Positions 1 through 12,200 of a DNA stretch of 64,000 nucleotides are shown in pieces. Position numbers and translations under genes: made by a program. How positions within the stretch are numbered: the first letter of the stretch is position 1; each line of letters begins with the position of its first letter. Under the pieces are notes generated by a model that was not told where the DNA came from, ran no database searches, and was given only the letters and a program-made list of their open reading frames with translations. Source of the DNA: Ctena decussata (Eukaryota; Mollusca; Bivalvia; Lucinida; Lucinidae); contig OZ022503.1 of assembly GCA_963989385.1 (NCBI GenBank), positions 50,094,858 to 50,158,857 of the forward strand, in the 5' to 3' direction.

Positions 1-354
1 AAAAACTCTGACAGTAAATTGGTACACATTAAGTTTGATAATCTAAAAATTCTGAGTTTCCTTTTAAAGCAGAAAAGTAGAATTTTAGAAAAACAGGACG
101 ATTCAAAGTAAAATAGTACAGCTTTCTTTGAATATGATTTTCCAGATAACCTAGTGTAATCCTCCAATGTTTACAGATCCTAGTAACAATTAGACTTCAC
201 CAAAAATTCTATGTAAATATAAGAATGTAAAGAAAATATAAGGGGCATCAAATTATAAGCTATTAAGGTCGGAAGCAGTACCTATGTTTCACTTTCTGCT
301 AGTAGGAGATGAGACAAAACGGAAGAGTATATTGTAGAAGTTAGAAGGCTAATG

Positions 355-455
355 GTTAGGCTTAAAGTGCCAAAAAAGCAGACAACAAAATTTACATCTG
401 CAAAGCTTCATAAACTGTTCGTCAAAGCTATATCAGTTGACAATTCAACTAAATT
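355..455. mobile_element. MITE B half copy
   Basis: GGCTTAAAGTGCCAAAAAAG CAGACAACAAAATTTACATC, left arm only. Confidence 0.6.
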
Positions 456-476
456 GGATAATGCCGGTAGTATGAC

Positions 477-642
477 AAGGGCCTACTGTGCTTGCAGCAG
501 GGTGGGTGGGGGTCGTTTGGATATTTAATTTTTCTCTAGCTTATCATTTCTCTTTATTTTCTCCCTCTCTCTGGGAGATGGCTCGATATAGACTGAAATA
601 CTGTCTCAAAGAGACGTTAAACCCAAACACCAACCAACCTTG
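477..642 (+). mobile_element. SINE fragment, 5'-truncated
   Basis: Shares AAGGGCCTACTGTG, CTCTCTCTGGGAGATGGC and GACTGAAATACTGTCTCAAA with the SINE at 50549; tail CAACCAACC. Confidence 0.8.
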
Positions 643-706
643 AACAGGTCCATTTCTCATTTAAGGCATGTCGGGTTTATTTTATCTTAACTAAATTATC
701 TTTAAA

Positions 707-797
707 CAAGTCGCCCAAGGGCAACGATCGCTCACCTGCCAGTATATGCTCAGGTCAAGTGGCCAAAATGTAAGCTTTTGGCTCAGGTGGGCTAATA
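707..797 (+). mobile_element. 5' terminal segment of a hairpin-ended tandem-repeat element
   Basis: Begins CAAGTCGCCCAAGGG after AAA and contains GCTCACCTGCC, the same 5' sequence seen at 15544 (CAAGTAGCCCAAAGGG ... GCTCACCTGAG). The matching 3' end is at 4993-5018. Roughly 2.8 kb of unlike sequence lies between this segment and the tandem part, so the link is likely but not certain. Confidence 0.6.
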
Positions 798-799
798 AA

Positions 800-1680
800 C
801 AGCCCTTAGCAAAATGAAATGGATTTTTTACATTGATTTGCTGTTAGTTCACCATGGTTTCACCATTTTCCATTGTTACACTCTTTAATAACAAGTTAAA
901 TTTCATACCTGTTCCTTAAAACCATTGCAAATAGGCTATTATATTTCCATTTTCGTAGAAAATAGTATAAAAATGGGGATTTTATACAGCTATGCCATTT
1001 TTATATCCATTGGTTTTCTATTTTCTAGCTCTAAACAGAAATGTCTACCATGACAAAATGATATTACCGGTATTTGAACCATTTATTTGCTATTGAATTT
1101 GATTGACAGGGAAATGGGCCTTAAATGGTAATTATCAAGGTTTGGGGCTAGAGAAAGAATGTGGTTTCTATAGCAATAATATATCAGTAATTTCCTGTCA
1201 GCCTCTCAGTACACCAGAGTTAGTTTTAAATTCTGGCGCAATTATTTAGCTAAGTTTTAAAACACTTGTATGTTTTTAACCAAACTTTGTTGCATAAAGT
1301 TTTAATAATATTTTGAGGTTTTGGAATATATTCTGGACAACAAATAAACGGATCTTGCACAGTATGTGAATTAATACAAAAAATTACAGCAAAGTAAGTT
1401 TCTATAGTTAAAATTTGCATGTTTTACTTTTTGGCTAATGTCAGATTCATTGTAACATATTTCTGATCTGTAATTATTCACCCAGGTTGCCATGTCTAAT
1501 GATTTATCTTTTATTCATTCATTGAACCAATGATTTAAAACAGTAATGACATTGGAAAACTTATGAGTGCCAGAGTTTTAGATTTTAATTTTTAAAACCA
1601 TAATGAAAAAAGTCTGAAAATTTGGACACCTAGAATAATTACCAAAATTGTCCTAAAATTCGGACATTTTGGGCTTACAA
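800..1680. other. AT-rich stretch without gene
   Basis: Intronic or downstream DNA of gene 1. CCATTTT / AAATGG words recur at 810-1130 and again at 3225-3545, as if both were parts of one old element. Nothing else recognised. Confidence 0.5.
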
Positions 1681-1734
1681 AGCAGTGATATGTGTTCAGA
1701 AGATGCAAATGGAATGGAAAGCAGTATAATTCCT

Positions 1735-2625
1735 GGTGAGACTGATCAGGGCCTGCACCTTCTGCTCAGCCCTGTCTGTCCCAATAGTTAGAATTCTTAC
1801 CATAGGGTTCTTCATAGCCTAAAATCCCAGTGAAAATGGACCAGTTACTATAAGGTCTGTTTTTTTTGTTTGTTTTTTAGCTTGTATGCATAGTTATCAT
1901 CTAAAAAAATACTATGCTGGAAGAATCCATATAGCAAAAGGCAGTAGCTGTGATCAGTCTGCACATCTGAATTTAAGTGCAGGATGGTCTTATATGTAGT
2001 ATCTGTTGTTTGCCCGTGACAGACTTCTTTTCTTGTGCTGTGACTAAATTGATTAGAGCTTATCATTATTAAGGTAGATATGCCATAGCAACCAGACAGC
2101 AAAGAGCAAAGTGTGCAGACCCTGACCAGACTGCCAGAACAAATAGTGTAGCATTGTCCCAGCAAACAGTATAAACTCTGATCTGACTGCTGGGCAACAG
2201 AAATTGTGTAGAACCAGATCTGACTGTCAGTATAGACCCTGACTGTCACTAGCAAACATTGTAAACCATGCTCAGGCTGTCCCCAAGCAGACAGTGTACA
2301 CCACTGCAGACATGGATCAGACTGCCCAAGCAAAACTTTGACATGCTGGTTAGACTACTGATCTGGACCTTCTGACTGTTCAAATGGAAAGCAACAGATA
2401 TAATTTTGGTCTTCTAGTTGCTAACATAAATCAAGCTTGTTATCTATTACTAGTAACCCTGCAAATTACATCTGACATTCTTAGAAAGAAATAAGATATT
2501 AAGGCTGCCATGAGCAAACATTATAGACTCTGAACAGACTGCTTCCCAAACAAATAGTGTAGAATCTGATCAGACTGCCAGTGCAGTGCAAAACCAGATC
2601 AGACTGCCCCAGCAAACATGATACA
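1735..2625 (+). repeat. Degenerate array of the AGCAAACAGTGTAGACC motif
   Basis: Variants of GATCAGACTGCC and AGCAAACAGTGTAGACCC recur about every 30-50 bases (2095-2340, 2520-2625). These words form the core of MITE C. No coding potential is convincing here. Confidence 0.6.
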
Positions 2626-3599
2626 TTTGTACAAATACTTTGTAAAGATCAGAAAATTTAAGGGCACCTTGTTTTAATACTGCTTGGTCCACTAATTAAA
2701 AGAAGTGTAACCATAAATGATTATTACTCTGTAAAAATGATAAAAATCGGACACTTAAAATAATTACCATAGCTGTCTTAAATATGGAACAGTTTGGATT
2801 TGAAGGTGAAGATGGAATGGCAGACAGTGTAAACCCAGATCAGATTGTTCATTTTACGAGCAACCTGATCTGGGTCTGCACTATTTTCTGATCTATCTGT
2901 TCCAGATAGTTGAAATCTTTATGGTATTTTTTTATTTATTTTTTTTAATGAAGAGACAAGAAATGATGCTTGAAGCAACAGAATTCTTCTGGTACATATT
3001 TACCAAATTTTAAGATTTTTGTCATATACTTTATGCTGCATATAGCAAGGGTTCAGGGTTCATGAAGGACTTTTGGAGTCTAATTTTCACACAGAGTGCA
3101 CAAGGACACTTTACAGATTGTGCGAATTTGCAGGCTTGTCTGAGTTACTTACATAAGATATATTTCATTAGAATATAGCACATGATCATGCCATGAGAAA
3201 AGTATTATTTCATCACTATAACTGCATCATTTAAATGGTAGCAAACCATTTTAACTAATGTTCCAACCATTTTTATGATGTCATTTCAATGTTTCCATGC
3301 CAAATGGAAATTATTGTTTCACCATTTCCATGATGTCATTTCAATAGCAGCCTAATTTGCATATTTCGCCCATTTTCAATGGTGGTCCAATGCTGCAATA
3401 AGGGTGATCCAATGGAAGTTCAATGATTAAGACTAATTGCCTTCTATGGAAACTTCCATTGCTAAGCCTTGCAATAAAATGATGAATGAATGAAAAATTA
3501 ATGGTTAGAAAGAAATGGAAACTGAACAGAGATTAAATGCATTTCTTTTTGCTAAGGGAGGCTGCAATTCGATATGATTGGATGGTGAGTATGTAAACT

Positions 3600-5018
3600 G
3601 TTTCAAAACGGCCACTTCTATAAAATCACTTAATGATCTTGACCTCTAGAATTCATAGAGGTTGAAGTTGAGTGCATTTCCATATCACAGAGCTCAACAG
3701 CAACAGAACAATTCACTTTTTTCAGATTTTTCCATTCAAAAGCCTAAGTGACCAAATTTGACCTTGCCATAAAATAGGTCAAGGTCAACCCAAGATCATC
3801 ATTTATATAAACTTTGTAGCACTAGAGTTCATCATGCTTTATACCAAGTTTCAAGGCAATCGGCCCAGTGGTTCTGGAGAATAAGAATTTTTAAGGTTTT
3901 TACCATATATGGACATGGTGGCCATCTTGGTCATGTGACCTGGGTAAGAAATTTATAAACTTTTGTTTCTTTATCCTGTTAAGGCTCTATATGAAATTTG
4001 GCTTCAATAAGCTCAGTAATTTCTGAAAAGAAGTCCTTTGAAAATGTTGACAACGGACGACGATGACAATGACCTTGACCTCTAGTATTCATAGGGGTTG
4101 AGGATGACTGAATTTCCATATCACAGAGCACAATAGCAACAGAAAATGCACTTTTTGAGCTTTTTCCATTCAAAGCCTCAGGGACCAAATTTGCCCTTGC
4201 CAAACAATAGGTCAAGGTCAACCTAAGGTCATCATTTATATAAACTTTGTAGTACTGGAGTCCAAGATGCTACACACCAAGTTTCATGGCAATCGGCCTA
4301 GTGGTTCTGGAGAAGAAGATTTTTTAAGGTTTTGACCATATATGGGCATGGCAGCCATCTTGGTCATGTGACCTGGGTCAAATATATTAACTTTCGTTTC
4401 CCCATCCTGTTAAGTCTCTATATGAAATTTGGCTTCCATCGGCCCAATGGTTTTTGAGGAGAATATGTTTGAAAATGTTGACACCCAATGGACAAATGAC
4501 CTTTGGTCAAGGTCACTAAATGACCTTTACCTCTAATATCCACAGGTGTTGAAATTCACTACATTTCCATATCACAGAGCACAACAGCAACAGAAAAATG
4601 CACTTTTTTCAGATTTTCCCATTCAAAAGCCTAAGGGACCAAATTTGACCTTGCCATAAAATAGGTCAAGGTCAACCCAAGGCCATCATTTATATAAACT
4701 TTGTAGGACAAGAGTCCAAGATGCTACATACCAAGTTTCAAGGCAATCGGCCCAGTGGTTCTGGAGAAGATTTTTTAAGCTTTTTACCATATAAGGGCAT
4801 GGCGGCCATCTTGGTCATGTGACCTGGGTCAAAAATATAAACTTTAGTTCCCCCATCCTGTTTAGGCTCCATATGAAATTTAGCTTCAATCGGCCCAGTG
4901 GTTTCTGAGAAGCAGATGTTTTAAAGTGTGAACAACACCGAGGCCGACGCTGACGTCACCGCCGACGGACAAAGGACCAAGTCTATACTATAAGCTCACC
5001 TTGACAGGCGAGCTAAAA
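3600..5018 (+). mobile_element. Tandem-repeat element, 436-451-bp units, 3' hairpin
   Basis: About three units; CATATCACAG recurs at 3681, 4117 and 4568. Each unit has ACCATATATGGGCATGG, GCCATCTTGGTCATGTG and AGGTCAAGGTCAAC. The element ends with the hairpin AGCTCACCTTGACAGGCGAGCT followed by AAAAAT (4993-5018). The unit is the same lineage as 54947-58257. Apparent short reading frames here are repeat translations. Confidence 0.8.
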
Positions 5019-5224
5019 ATCCAATATTTAAGGCAAAGAGTGCAGATGTGGATCTGATGCTACGTTTGGGCATCTGATCTGGATCTACACTGTTTGCCAA
5101 TGTCCCTTTTATTGGTATCCAGGCATTTATGGATTCTTGTAAGCATGGTAACAAACTGTTGAAACAGAACAAGGAAAGAAGTTCAGTCACTGTGGAAAGA
5201 AAGGATTGTTTGACAAATTGCTTG

Positions 5225-5345
5225 AGGCGAGAATCTTTCCTACTATAAAGGGGGTTTCACTGCACACAGCCTTTCATTATCACCGTCCCATCATCCTGAT
5301 ATGACTGAAATACTGTTGAAAAGGACATCAAATCACAAGTAATCC
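5225..5345 (+). mobile_element. SINE 3' fragment
   Basis: CACTGCACACAGCCTTTCAT and GATATGACTGAAATACTGTT GAAAAGGACATCAAA match the 3' half of the SINE at 31869. Confidence 0.7.
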
Positions 5346-5483
5346 ATCCATCCGTTTGAGAAATTACGGATGCATCTAAATGTTGGACAAACTTCTGTTA
5401 CAACTATACGGAAAATAACAGGGAAAAGTGCTCCAGCAAGAATTGTGTGGAAATAACAAGCTGCATTGTGAGAAAACCTGTCT

Positions 5484-5719
5484 TTAAGGTGAATGGATAT
5501 ATTTCAGGGGAAGCAACTCTTTCATTTTCATCTTTGCCTTGAGGGTGAACTCTGTAAAGAATGAATTTACTCCCCTAGCAGCAAATTTTTTCCTTTAAGA
5601 GTAGACCCCAATATGGAAGGGTCTCTGTATGAAGGGAAGGAAACAGAAAGACATAAAAGTAGTTTCCCTTTAAAAAAATGGCAGAAAAAAACACTGAGGT
5701 GTACCTTTACACTTTAAAA
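5484..5719. mobile_element. MITE A copy
   Basis: Inverted-repeat element with ends TTAAGGTGAATGG / CCATTCACCTTAA, arms GGGGAAGCAACTC and GAGTTGCTTCCCC-type, and a central palindrome AATTTGCTCC...GGAGCAAATT. This copy starts TTTAAGGTGAATGGATATAT. Confidence 0.8.
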
Positions 5720-5768
5720 TAGTTTTCTTATGCTGCAGCTGTAGCTAACATTATACAATGTTTTAAAC

Positions 5769-5960
5769 TACCGTAATGACCTTAAAATTCCAGACGCCCG
5801 AAAGTCAGACAATTTGGGTTCGAAAATTCCTAGAGAGTGGATTTTACACAGGTTAATGCATCCACATAATGTTTAGTTAATGGCAAATGTTGTAGACCCT
5901 GATCTGGTCTACAATGTTTGCTCAAACCTGTCTGTCTAAATATTTAGGGTCATTATGGTA
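5769..5960. mobile_element. MITE C copy
   Basis: Terminal repeats TACCGTAATGACCTTAAAAT and TTAGGGTCATTATGGTA; interior with AATGTTGTAGACCCTGATCT. Confidence 0.85.
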
Positions 5961-5976
5961 GTCATTTTCTTAGGTT

Positions 5977-6221
5977 TTAAGGTAAATGGATGCACTTTCA
6001 TGGGACATTACACTACCATTTTAATGCTTTTGCACCCTTCTCAATGGTTGTCAATTTTTACAGGAAAAAAAATCAAGATCTTCCACGAGCAAATTCTTTC
6101 CTGTAAGTATTGTCACATTTAGGAAGGGTTTTTCTTCAAGGAAAGAAAACAGATAGGCACAAAAGTTACTTCCCTTTGTGAGAATAGAAGCAATATATGG
6201 CGGTGTACCCATTCATCTTAG
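5977..6221. mobile_element. MITE A copy
   Basis: TTAAGGTAAATGGATGCACT to GGTGTACCCATTCATCTTA; centre degenerate. Confidence 0.75.
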
Positions 6222-6801
6222 TACAGCAGCAGTAATTAAGTAATTCACAGTTACAACCCTCCACCAACAGTTACAAGGACATTACTATGACTGGCATTAG
6301 GATTAAGGAATAAAAGCCAAAAGTTCTGGGATAGAATTTTGATGTGTTTCTTATTTTCTTAAAGGAATAATCTCCAACAACCAAACCCTTTAATAAAATT
6401 ATATATGATTCTTCTTAATCCCCCCCACTTCGACTAAAGTTCCAAAACTTCTGGCTTTTCTGGAGTTCAGAGGAAATGAAAACATATCGACTGTAAGCCT
6501 AGATAAGCTGACAACAGTTTTTACTAAGCATTTACTCTACTACTGATACCTGACACGTGACTTTCAGAGACAGTCCTTCGGAATCCCACTTCAAATAATC
6601 AATAAAAGTGCAAAGTTGTAGGTTTATAAGGAACAATGTAAACAAGAATTCCGTGGAATGTGGTGTCTCCCATCAACGCATTGTCACAAAAAAAAGCTAA
6701 ACCAGAAAACTCAACACTTAGTTAAATGCCACTACGTCAATTTTAGGGCTTATACGAGATTTTTCATAAAGGTTTTGATTGAGATGAATGTAAATATAAG
6801 C

Positions 6802-6925
6802 AATGAATTTCTGATGTTTATCGAAGTGTAAACTACACTGGGTCACTTGCAAAGTTTCAAATGCCACTTTGCAAGTGACCCAATGTAGTTTACACTTCGA
6901 TAAACCTCAGAATAATGAAATTCAT
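6802..6925. repeat. Long near-perfect hairpin
   Basis: Arms of about 50 bases: GTTTATCGAAGTGTAAACTA CACTGGGTCACTTGCAAAG pairs with CTTTGCAAGTGACCCAATGT AGTTTACACTTCGATAAAC; loop about 14 bases. Confidence 0.92.
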
Positions 6926-6929
6926 TCCT

Positions 6930-7670
6930 TAAGCATTGACATCAGGATCTTCAGACATATTTGCTGCTGTTCCTTTACCTCAGAAATAATAATGAAATTG
7001 GAGCCTAATTGTTGTATAAAGACTATATGAGTATTTTGGAAACACAAAATTCTGACATGCCAGCACTATTTCTATGTGTATGTGAAAATATGTAAATACG
7101 GAACAGTTGTATGATGAATAAGTGATATTTACATTACATGTAATGTGTAAATGCCTGAAACCACACAACTGTAATACACAGCCATAATATATGTGACAAT
7201 ACGAATATATATAAAAATACTGATACAACATTGCATATATGTAACGATATTACAAGTATATCAAAAAGTGTGCCCAAATTTTTTATGTATACAAACAGCA
7301 GTTAGAGCTCAAAATTAGGAGTGTTCTTATGACCCTTGCATGATATATTTTTGCTCACGCAGTTTGCAGAATCACTATGTTTATTTCTCATCAACACACT
7401 CAAATCTTCTGACCATATCAACTGAAGTGAGATGGCCTAGATATAAGAACCTGCTTAATTCTTGCAAGATCTTGTACCATTATGTGTTGTATTTACATGT
7501 ATGCATTTTCTACCATAACATATATTCAAACCAACTAAAGTGACTAGGATACTTGAATATAATCTTGTCTAAAAATATATTCCTAACAAAAAATGTGTAA
7601 CATTACACTCAAGGGATAAATATGTATATACACGTACATTAAAGACTAGAACATCTAACATTATATTCAG
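6930..7670. other. AT-rich intron DNA, no feature recognised
   Basis: High AT with TATA-like and ATAT words (7190-7270); short open frames on both strands lack codon character. Confidence 0.5.
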
Positions 7671-7677
7671 TGCTCCA

Positions 7678-7862
7678 AAAAAGAAGGAGTGACAGGGATA
7701 ATTTGGGGATAATTATCCACATTTCTTCACATAAAACTATTTTGTGACCCATCACTAGAACTGTCACAGTGAGATGGTTCAAATGAGGGGGTCACAACAT
7801 TGGCTTTTTATTGAGAAATAACAAAACAAATTTATCCCACAATTATCTTTGAAATTCCACCT
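7678..7862. mobile_element. hAT-type MITE, right end eroded
   Basis: CAGTGCTCCAAAAAAGAAGG, GACAGGGATAATTTGG, GTGACCCATCACTAGAAC; last recognisable sequence TTTATCCCACAATTATC. Confidence 0.72.
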
Positions 7863-7890
7863 AATCTAGAACTTTGATACATGTATTTAC

Positions 7891-8542
7891 CTTTTTTCTT
7901 CCCATACTTTGGCTGTTTCTGTGGACAACTGATCAGAACCCTGTCACCTACAGATATTATATCACATAACAAAGTGTCCTTCTCCTTTGCTGAAAGACTT
8001 CGTATAGCACTTTCTTGCTCTATAAGCAGATCCTCGTCATCCGACAAGTCCGACAAACTTGAATCTGACTCACTCACTGAAAGGATTCTGTGCCTATGCA
8101 TCCCTGAAGCAGGAGTCGAACCTCTTGGAGAAACATTAGGAGACTGATTTTCAACCTGATTGTCCTCCACACCAATTGGGTACTCCAATGATGGTTTAAG
8201 TTTTGAATTCACTTTTGTGTCAGATTTATAAGCATGCCCTTTATCTTTGTCTTTCTTTATAACTGTTATATCCTCAAAAGCATTGTTTTTACGAGGCTGC
8301 GGAAGTCTGTAGACTTTTTGAGCCTCTCGTAATGAAGAAGTTTTGTGAATGGAAGATTTTTTATTTGCTGAATGCCCAAGGGCAGATATTGGTCTTTTTC
8401 TGTTTGAGGGAGTATCTACAATCACTTTATTCAGAAATATATGTTTCTGATTGCCGTTACTGCCATCTTGGTTACCATGGTGACCATTCTCAGAAGGATA
8501 CGGGTGATCGTTTATATCTATGTCTTTCAATGGAACATTATG
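7891..8542 (-). CDS. Gene 1 exon 11-12 region: long linker exon with CAP-Gly-like end
   Basis: One long 652-base exon (acceptor TTTTTTGCAG, donor GTAAATAC), counted as the twelfth exon if an untranslated first exon exists and the eleventh coding exon seen here. 217 codons plus one base: a His/Asn/Gly-rich start, a basic Ser/Pro segment, the acidic cluster SVSESDSSLSDLSDDEDL, then CDIISVGDRVLISCPQKQPK and GKKK. The trailing G begins a Gly codon completed by the next exon, which is not recognisable between 1 and 7890. Phase 0 start agrees with exon 10. A hAT-type MITE begins within about 30 bases of the donor. Confidence 0.75.
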
Positions 8543-9228
8543 CTGCAAAAAACAAAAGAAAATAAAGAACTAGTCTTTCATTATAAGGACAGGCTCTAGT
8601 TCTCAAACACTTTATGCTAAATTTGTTCTTTGAAGCAATGTAATAAATAATTTGAAAACAATAATTCTTAATGTCCCTGGTGAAATTCAAACCTTCACAG
8701 ATGCAGCTATGGTGCCCAGTACTGAAATGTCCTTCAGCTTTAACCATCCCCAAAAAGGACCCTCAAATAATGTACAATGTATACAAATCAGGCTAACTCA
8801 TGTAGCAATACACTCCATAAATAGGATTTCTGTTTATTAGTATTATAAAGCTTTGTTTATGAAAAAAAAAAAAAAAGCATCGCAAACGACTGCGTGATAC
8901 CCCGCCACTGCAAACCTTTTTTTACACACCGATTTTTCCAGAATTATTTTTTTTCTCTGTATAACCCCAGGGCAGGGGCAACCTAACCCCACTGAACAAG
9001 GATAAAAATCTTTGTCATGACAGGACACTTCATTACTCTGATCACTTACAATAAGCTTCAGATAAATCACTGACCACTAGTCAAATACAATTTAAGTAAT
9101 TTTAAGATTGTGGCCACAGGGTAGGGGCAGATAACCCCTAAAGGGTCAAATCACCACAAGAAGCTTTTATTGCTTCTTTCATCTGATGTATATTTCTGAA
9201 AATCTGTTAAACATGAATTTATATAGAT

Positions 9229-9275
<47 letters not shown>

Positions 9276-12200
9276 AGAGGGAGATAACTCACATGGGGTA
9301 AATTTGAGCGTCACTGGAGGCTTTCATCACTCTGATCATTTGCTGTAAGTTTCAGAAAAATTGCTTCAAATTCTGATTTTATATGAATTTTTTCATGATT
9401 TTATACATGTATATAGCCCCAGGGCAGGGGCAGATAATCCCAGATGATAAAATTTCTGTGCTCATATAAAGCTTTTGTTACTTTGATCATGTTTGTGAAG
9501 TTTCATCATGATACTCAAAGTAGTAAAGGAACTAGAGGCCAGAAACCATTTTTTGTACATTGACAAGTGCCATAACTCTTTCAGAAATTATCGAAACTTG
9601 CCCATTAACAATCCCAAGCGAGATATTCTTGATACAAATGCAAATGTAAAATTTGAAGGAAATCCGTTGATAAATACTGAAGTTACTGAACGGAAACGAA
9701 GTGCGGACGGACGGACGGACGTACATACTACGGACAGACGGACGGACGGACACACGGACGGCCAACGTGAAAACATAATACCCCACCACTAACGTGTGGC
9801 GGGGTATAAAAATGGCGGGGGCATAAAGAAGGATTTCCACTCTGTTTTGAGTTTAAAATGTTTGTATTATATTGCGTAAACAAGGTATGGGACTTTGACA
9901 GATGAAAACTATCAGCACTTCATCTATCTGATTGGTCTTCAACAGTCTATGGACCATGGAAAATGCACAGATTCTGTCTTAGCACAGAAGTTGTGCAAGA
10001 AGACTGTTTCCACACTGCTATAAGATCTCCTTTAACTCTTTAAGCACCAAAAAGCAGACAACACAATTTACGTCTGCAAAAATTGAAAAAAAAGTCTTGT
10101 CTGAGACATTTCATATTGAGAATTTAAAGACTAGAGGGTAAAAAAAGTAGAATTGGATGAGGTGGCTCATCATGAGCCACCTCATCAGGATCAACTCTAT
10201 TTGCAAATTCTGATAATTTCATCACTGGTGCTTAAAGAGTTATCACTCTGCCAGTCAGATATAGAAGTTACATATATAGGTGAATGAAAAACTTTACCAG
10301 TGCATATACACGGCTTGACTTTGTATTTTGCTTTGGTAGTGGAGCTGAAAGAGACCTGAATTCTGGCTCTGACGCTGAAGACAGGGTACCATTCCTGAAA
10401 CAGAGTTCATATGAGTGGTGTTCATAAGACCACTATTAATGCAGCCAAATGACTAACTATTTAAACATGGAGGCAGGACTTCTAGTCCAAACCAATCAAT
10501 TGCACTGTTTTGATCATAAGGTAATGGATTTCTGTTTGAACTGTAACGGCTATCTTAGTTACTAGTAAGATTTTTTGGTGATCCAAAAAGCAAAGCAAAG
10601 TGTGAACTATTCCAAAACTTATGATTCTTTTTTCCCTTTGACTTGTATAATATTTTTTTTTTTTTTTTGCAATATTGACTGTGGGTTGTGTTAGGCTTTC
10701 AAATTCATAAGAATCAAACATTGTGAAAGCTGGCAGGTTTGCATGTCTTGAAATAGTAAAATACGGACCTATCATGCAAGTTTCACCACCATAAAAATTG
10801 TAAGTACAGTAGAACTTCATTGGCTCGAACAGGCTTAGGACCATGAAAATTAGTTCCAGCCAAGGGTAGTACCAGCCATCCAGGGTTAGTTTCCATATAA
10901 AGTGACTTTTAGGGACCAAGAAAAGTGTTCTAGCCAGACAGGGTGAACGAGCCATCAGGGTTCGAGCCATTGAAGTTCTACTGTATTGGGAAAGGTAGGT
11001 GTGAGCAAACAGTGCAGACCCAGATAAGACTACTCCAGAAGAAGTCTGATCAGTGTCTGCATTATTTGCAATTTCATCTGCATACTTTGGCTGTATTACT
11101 GTACTGAAAACATTATTTTGGGTGTCTAAATTTTTAGAAATTTTATGATAATTGTGAAAGTGCCATAAAATAGCAATATATGGACTGATTCAAGCAAGTT
11201 TCATTTTACCTGGAGGGAAGTGACCGGCTGTGTAGGTATGGCCCTTCATCAAGTCTCTCAATCAGATGCTGCACCCTCTCAACCTGGTTATGGTCTGGGG
11301 AGTCATTTAGCACTTCTATTAATTCCTAAAACAAATCAAAGTGAAAGTGAATGGGAACATTATTATGCACAGGACCTAATTCATACGAAGGTGGTTTGTC
11401 TTATATTTTGTTGAGGGCTTCAATTAAAGGGAAGAATTAACTCTTAAGGGTGAAAATTCTTTCCTTTAAGGGTTGACTCAGAGGAGACGGGAGGCAACAA
11501 CAACAAGAATTCCACAGAATGCGGTGTCTCGCCTGCTAGCGCTTTGTCACAAAAACAGAGCTCAAAAGCAAAGATGTATGCATGAACCAAGTTTCTGGGC
11601 TCTAGCCCTAATAATTTCTGAGAAACAGACCTGAACGTGAAAACTTGACAAAAAATTGCAAAGTCAGTCAACCATAAAATGTAGGTCAAGACTCAATATT
11701 GATGATGACTTTGAGCTCTTCTCTTCTAGATGAATGCATGACCCAAGTTTCATGGCTGTAGCCCTTATAGTTTCAGAGAAACAGACCTAAATGTGACCAA
11801 AAATTGCAAAGTAAGTCAACCGTAAAATGTAGGTCAGGACACAATATTGATGATGACTTTGAGATCTACTCTTCCAGATGTATGCATGAATCAAGTTTCA
11901 TGGCTCTAGGCCTTATAGTTTCTGAGAAAATGACCTAAACGCAAAAACTCGACAAAAACTTGCAAAGTCAGTCAACCGTAAAATGTAGGTCAAGACTCAA
12001 TATTGATGATGGCTTTGAGATCTACTCTTCCAGATGTATGCATGGACCAAGTTTCATGGCTCTAGGCCTTATAGTTTCTGAGAAAATGACCTAAACGCAA
12101 AAACTCGACAAAAACTTGCAAAGTCAGTCAACCGTAAAATGTAGGTCTAGACTCAATATTGATGATGGCTTTGAGAGCTACTCTTCCAGATGTATGCATG

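Noticed and set aside
1848..2333. 161-codon minus-strand open frame
   Set aside because: It covers the degenerate AGCAAACAGTGT array; Cys/Leu/Ser-rich translation has no domain or splice context.
7881..8147. Plus-strand open frame opposite the long gene 1 exon
   Set aside because: The minus strand has splice sites, phase and composition; the plus frame is a shadow.
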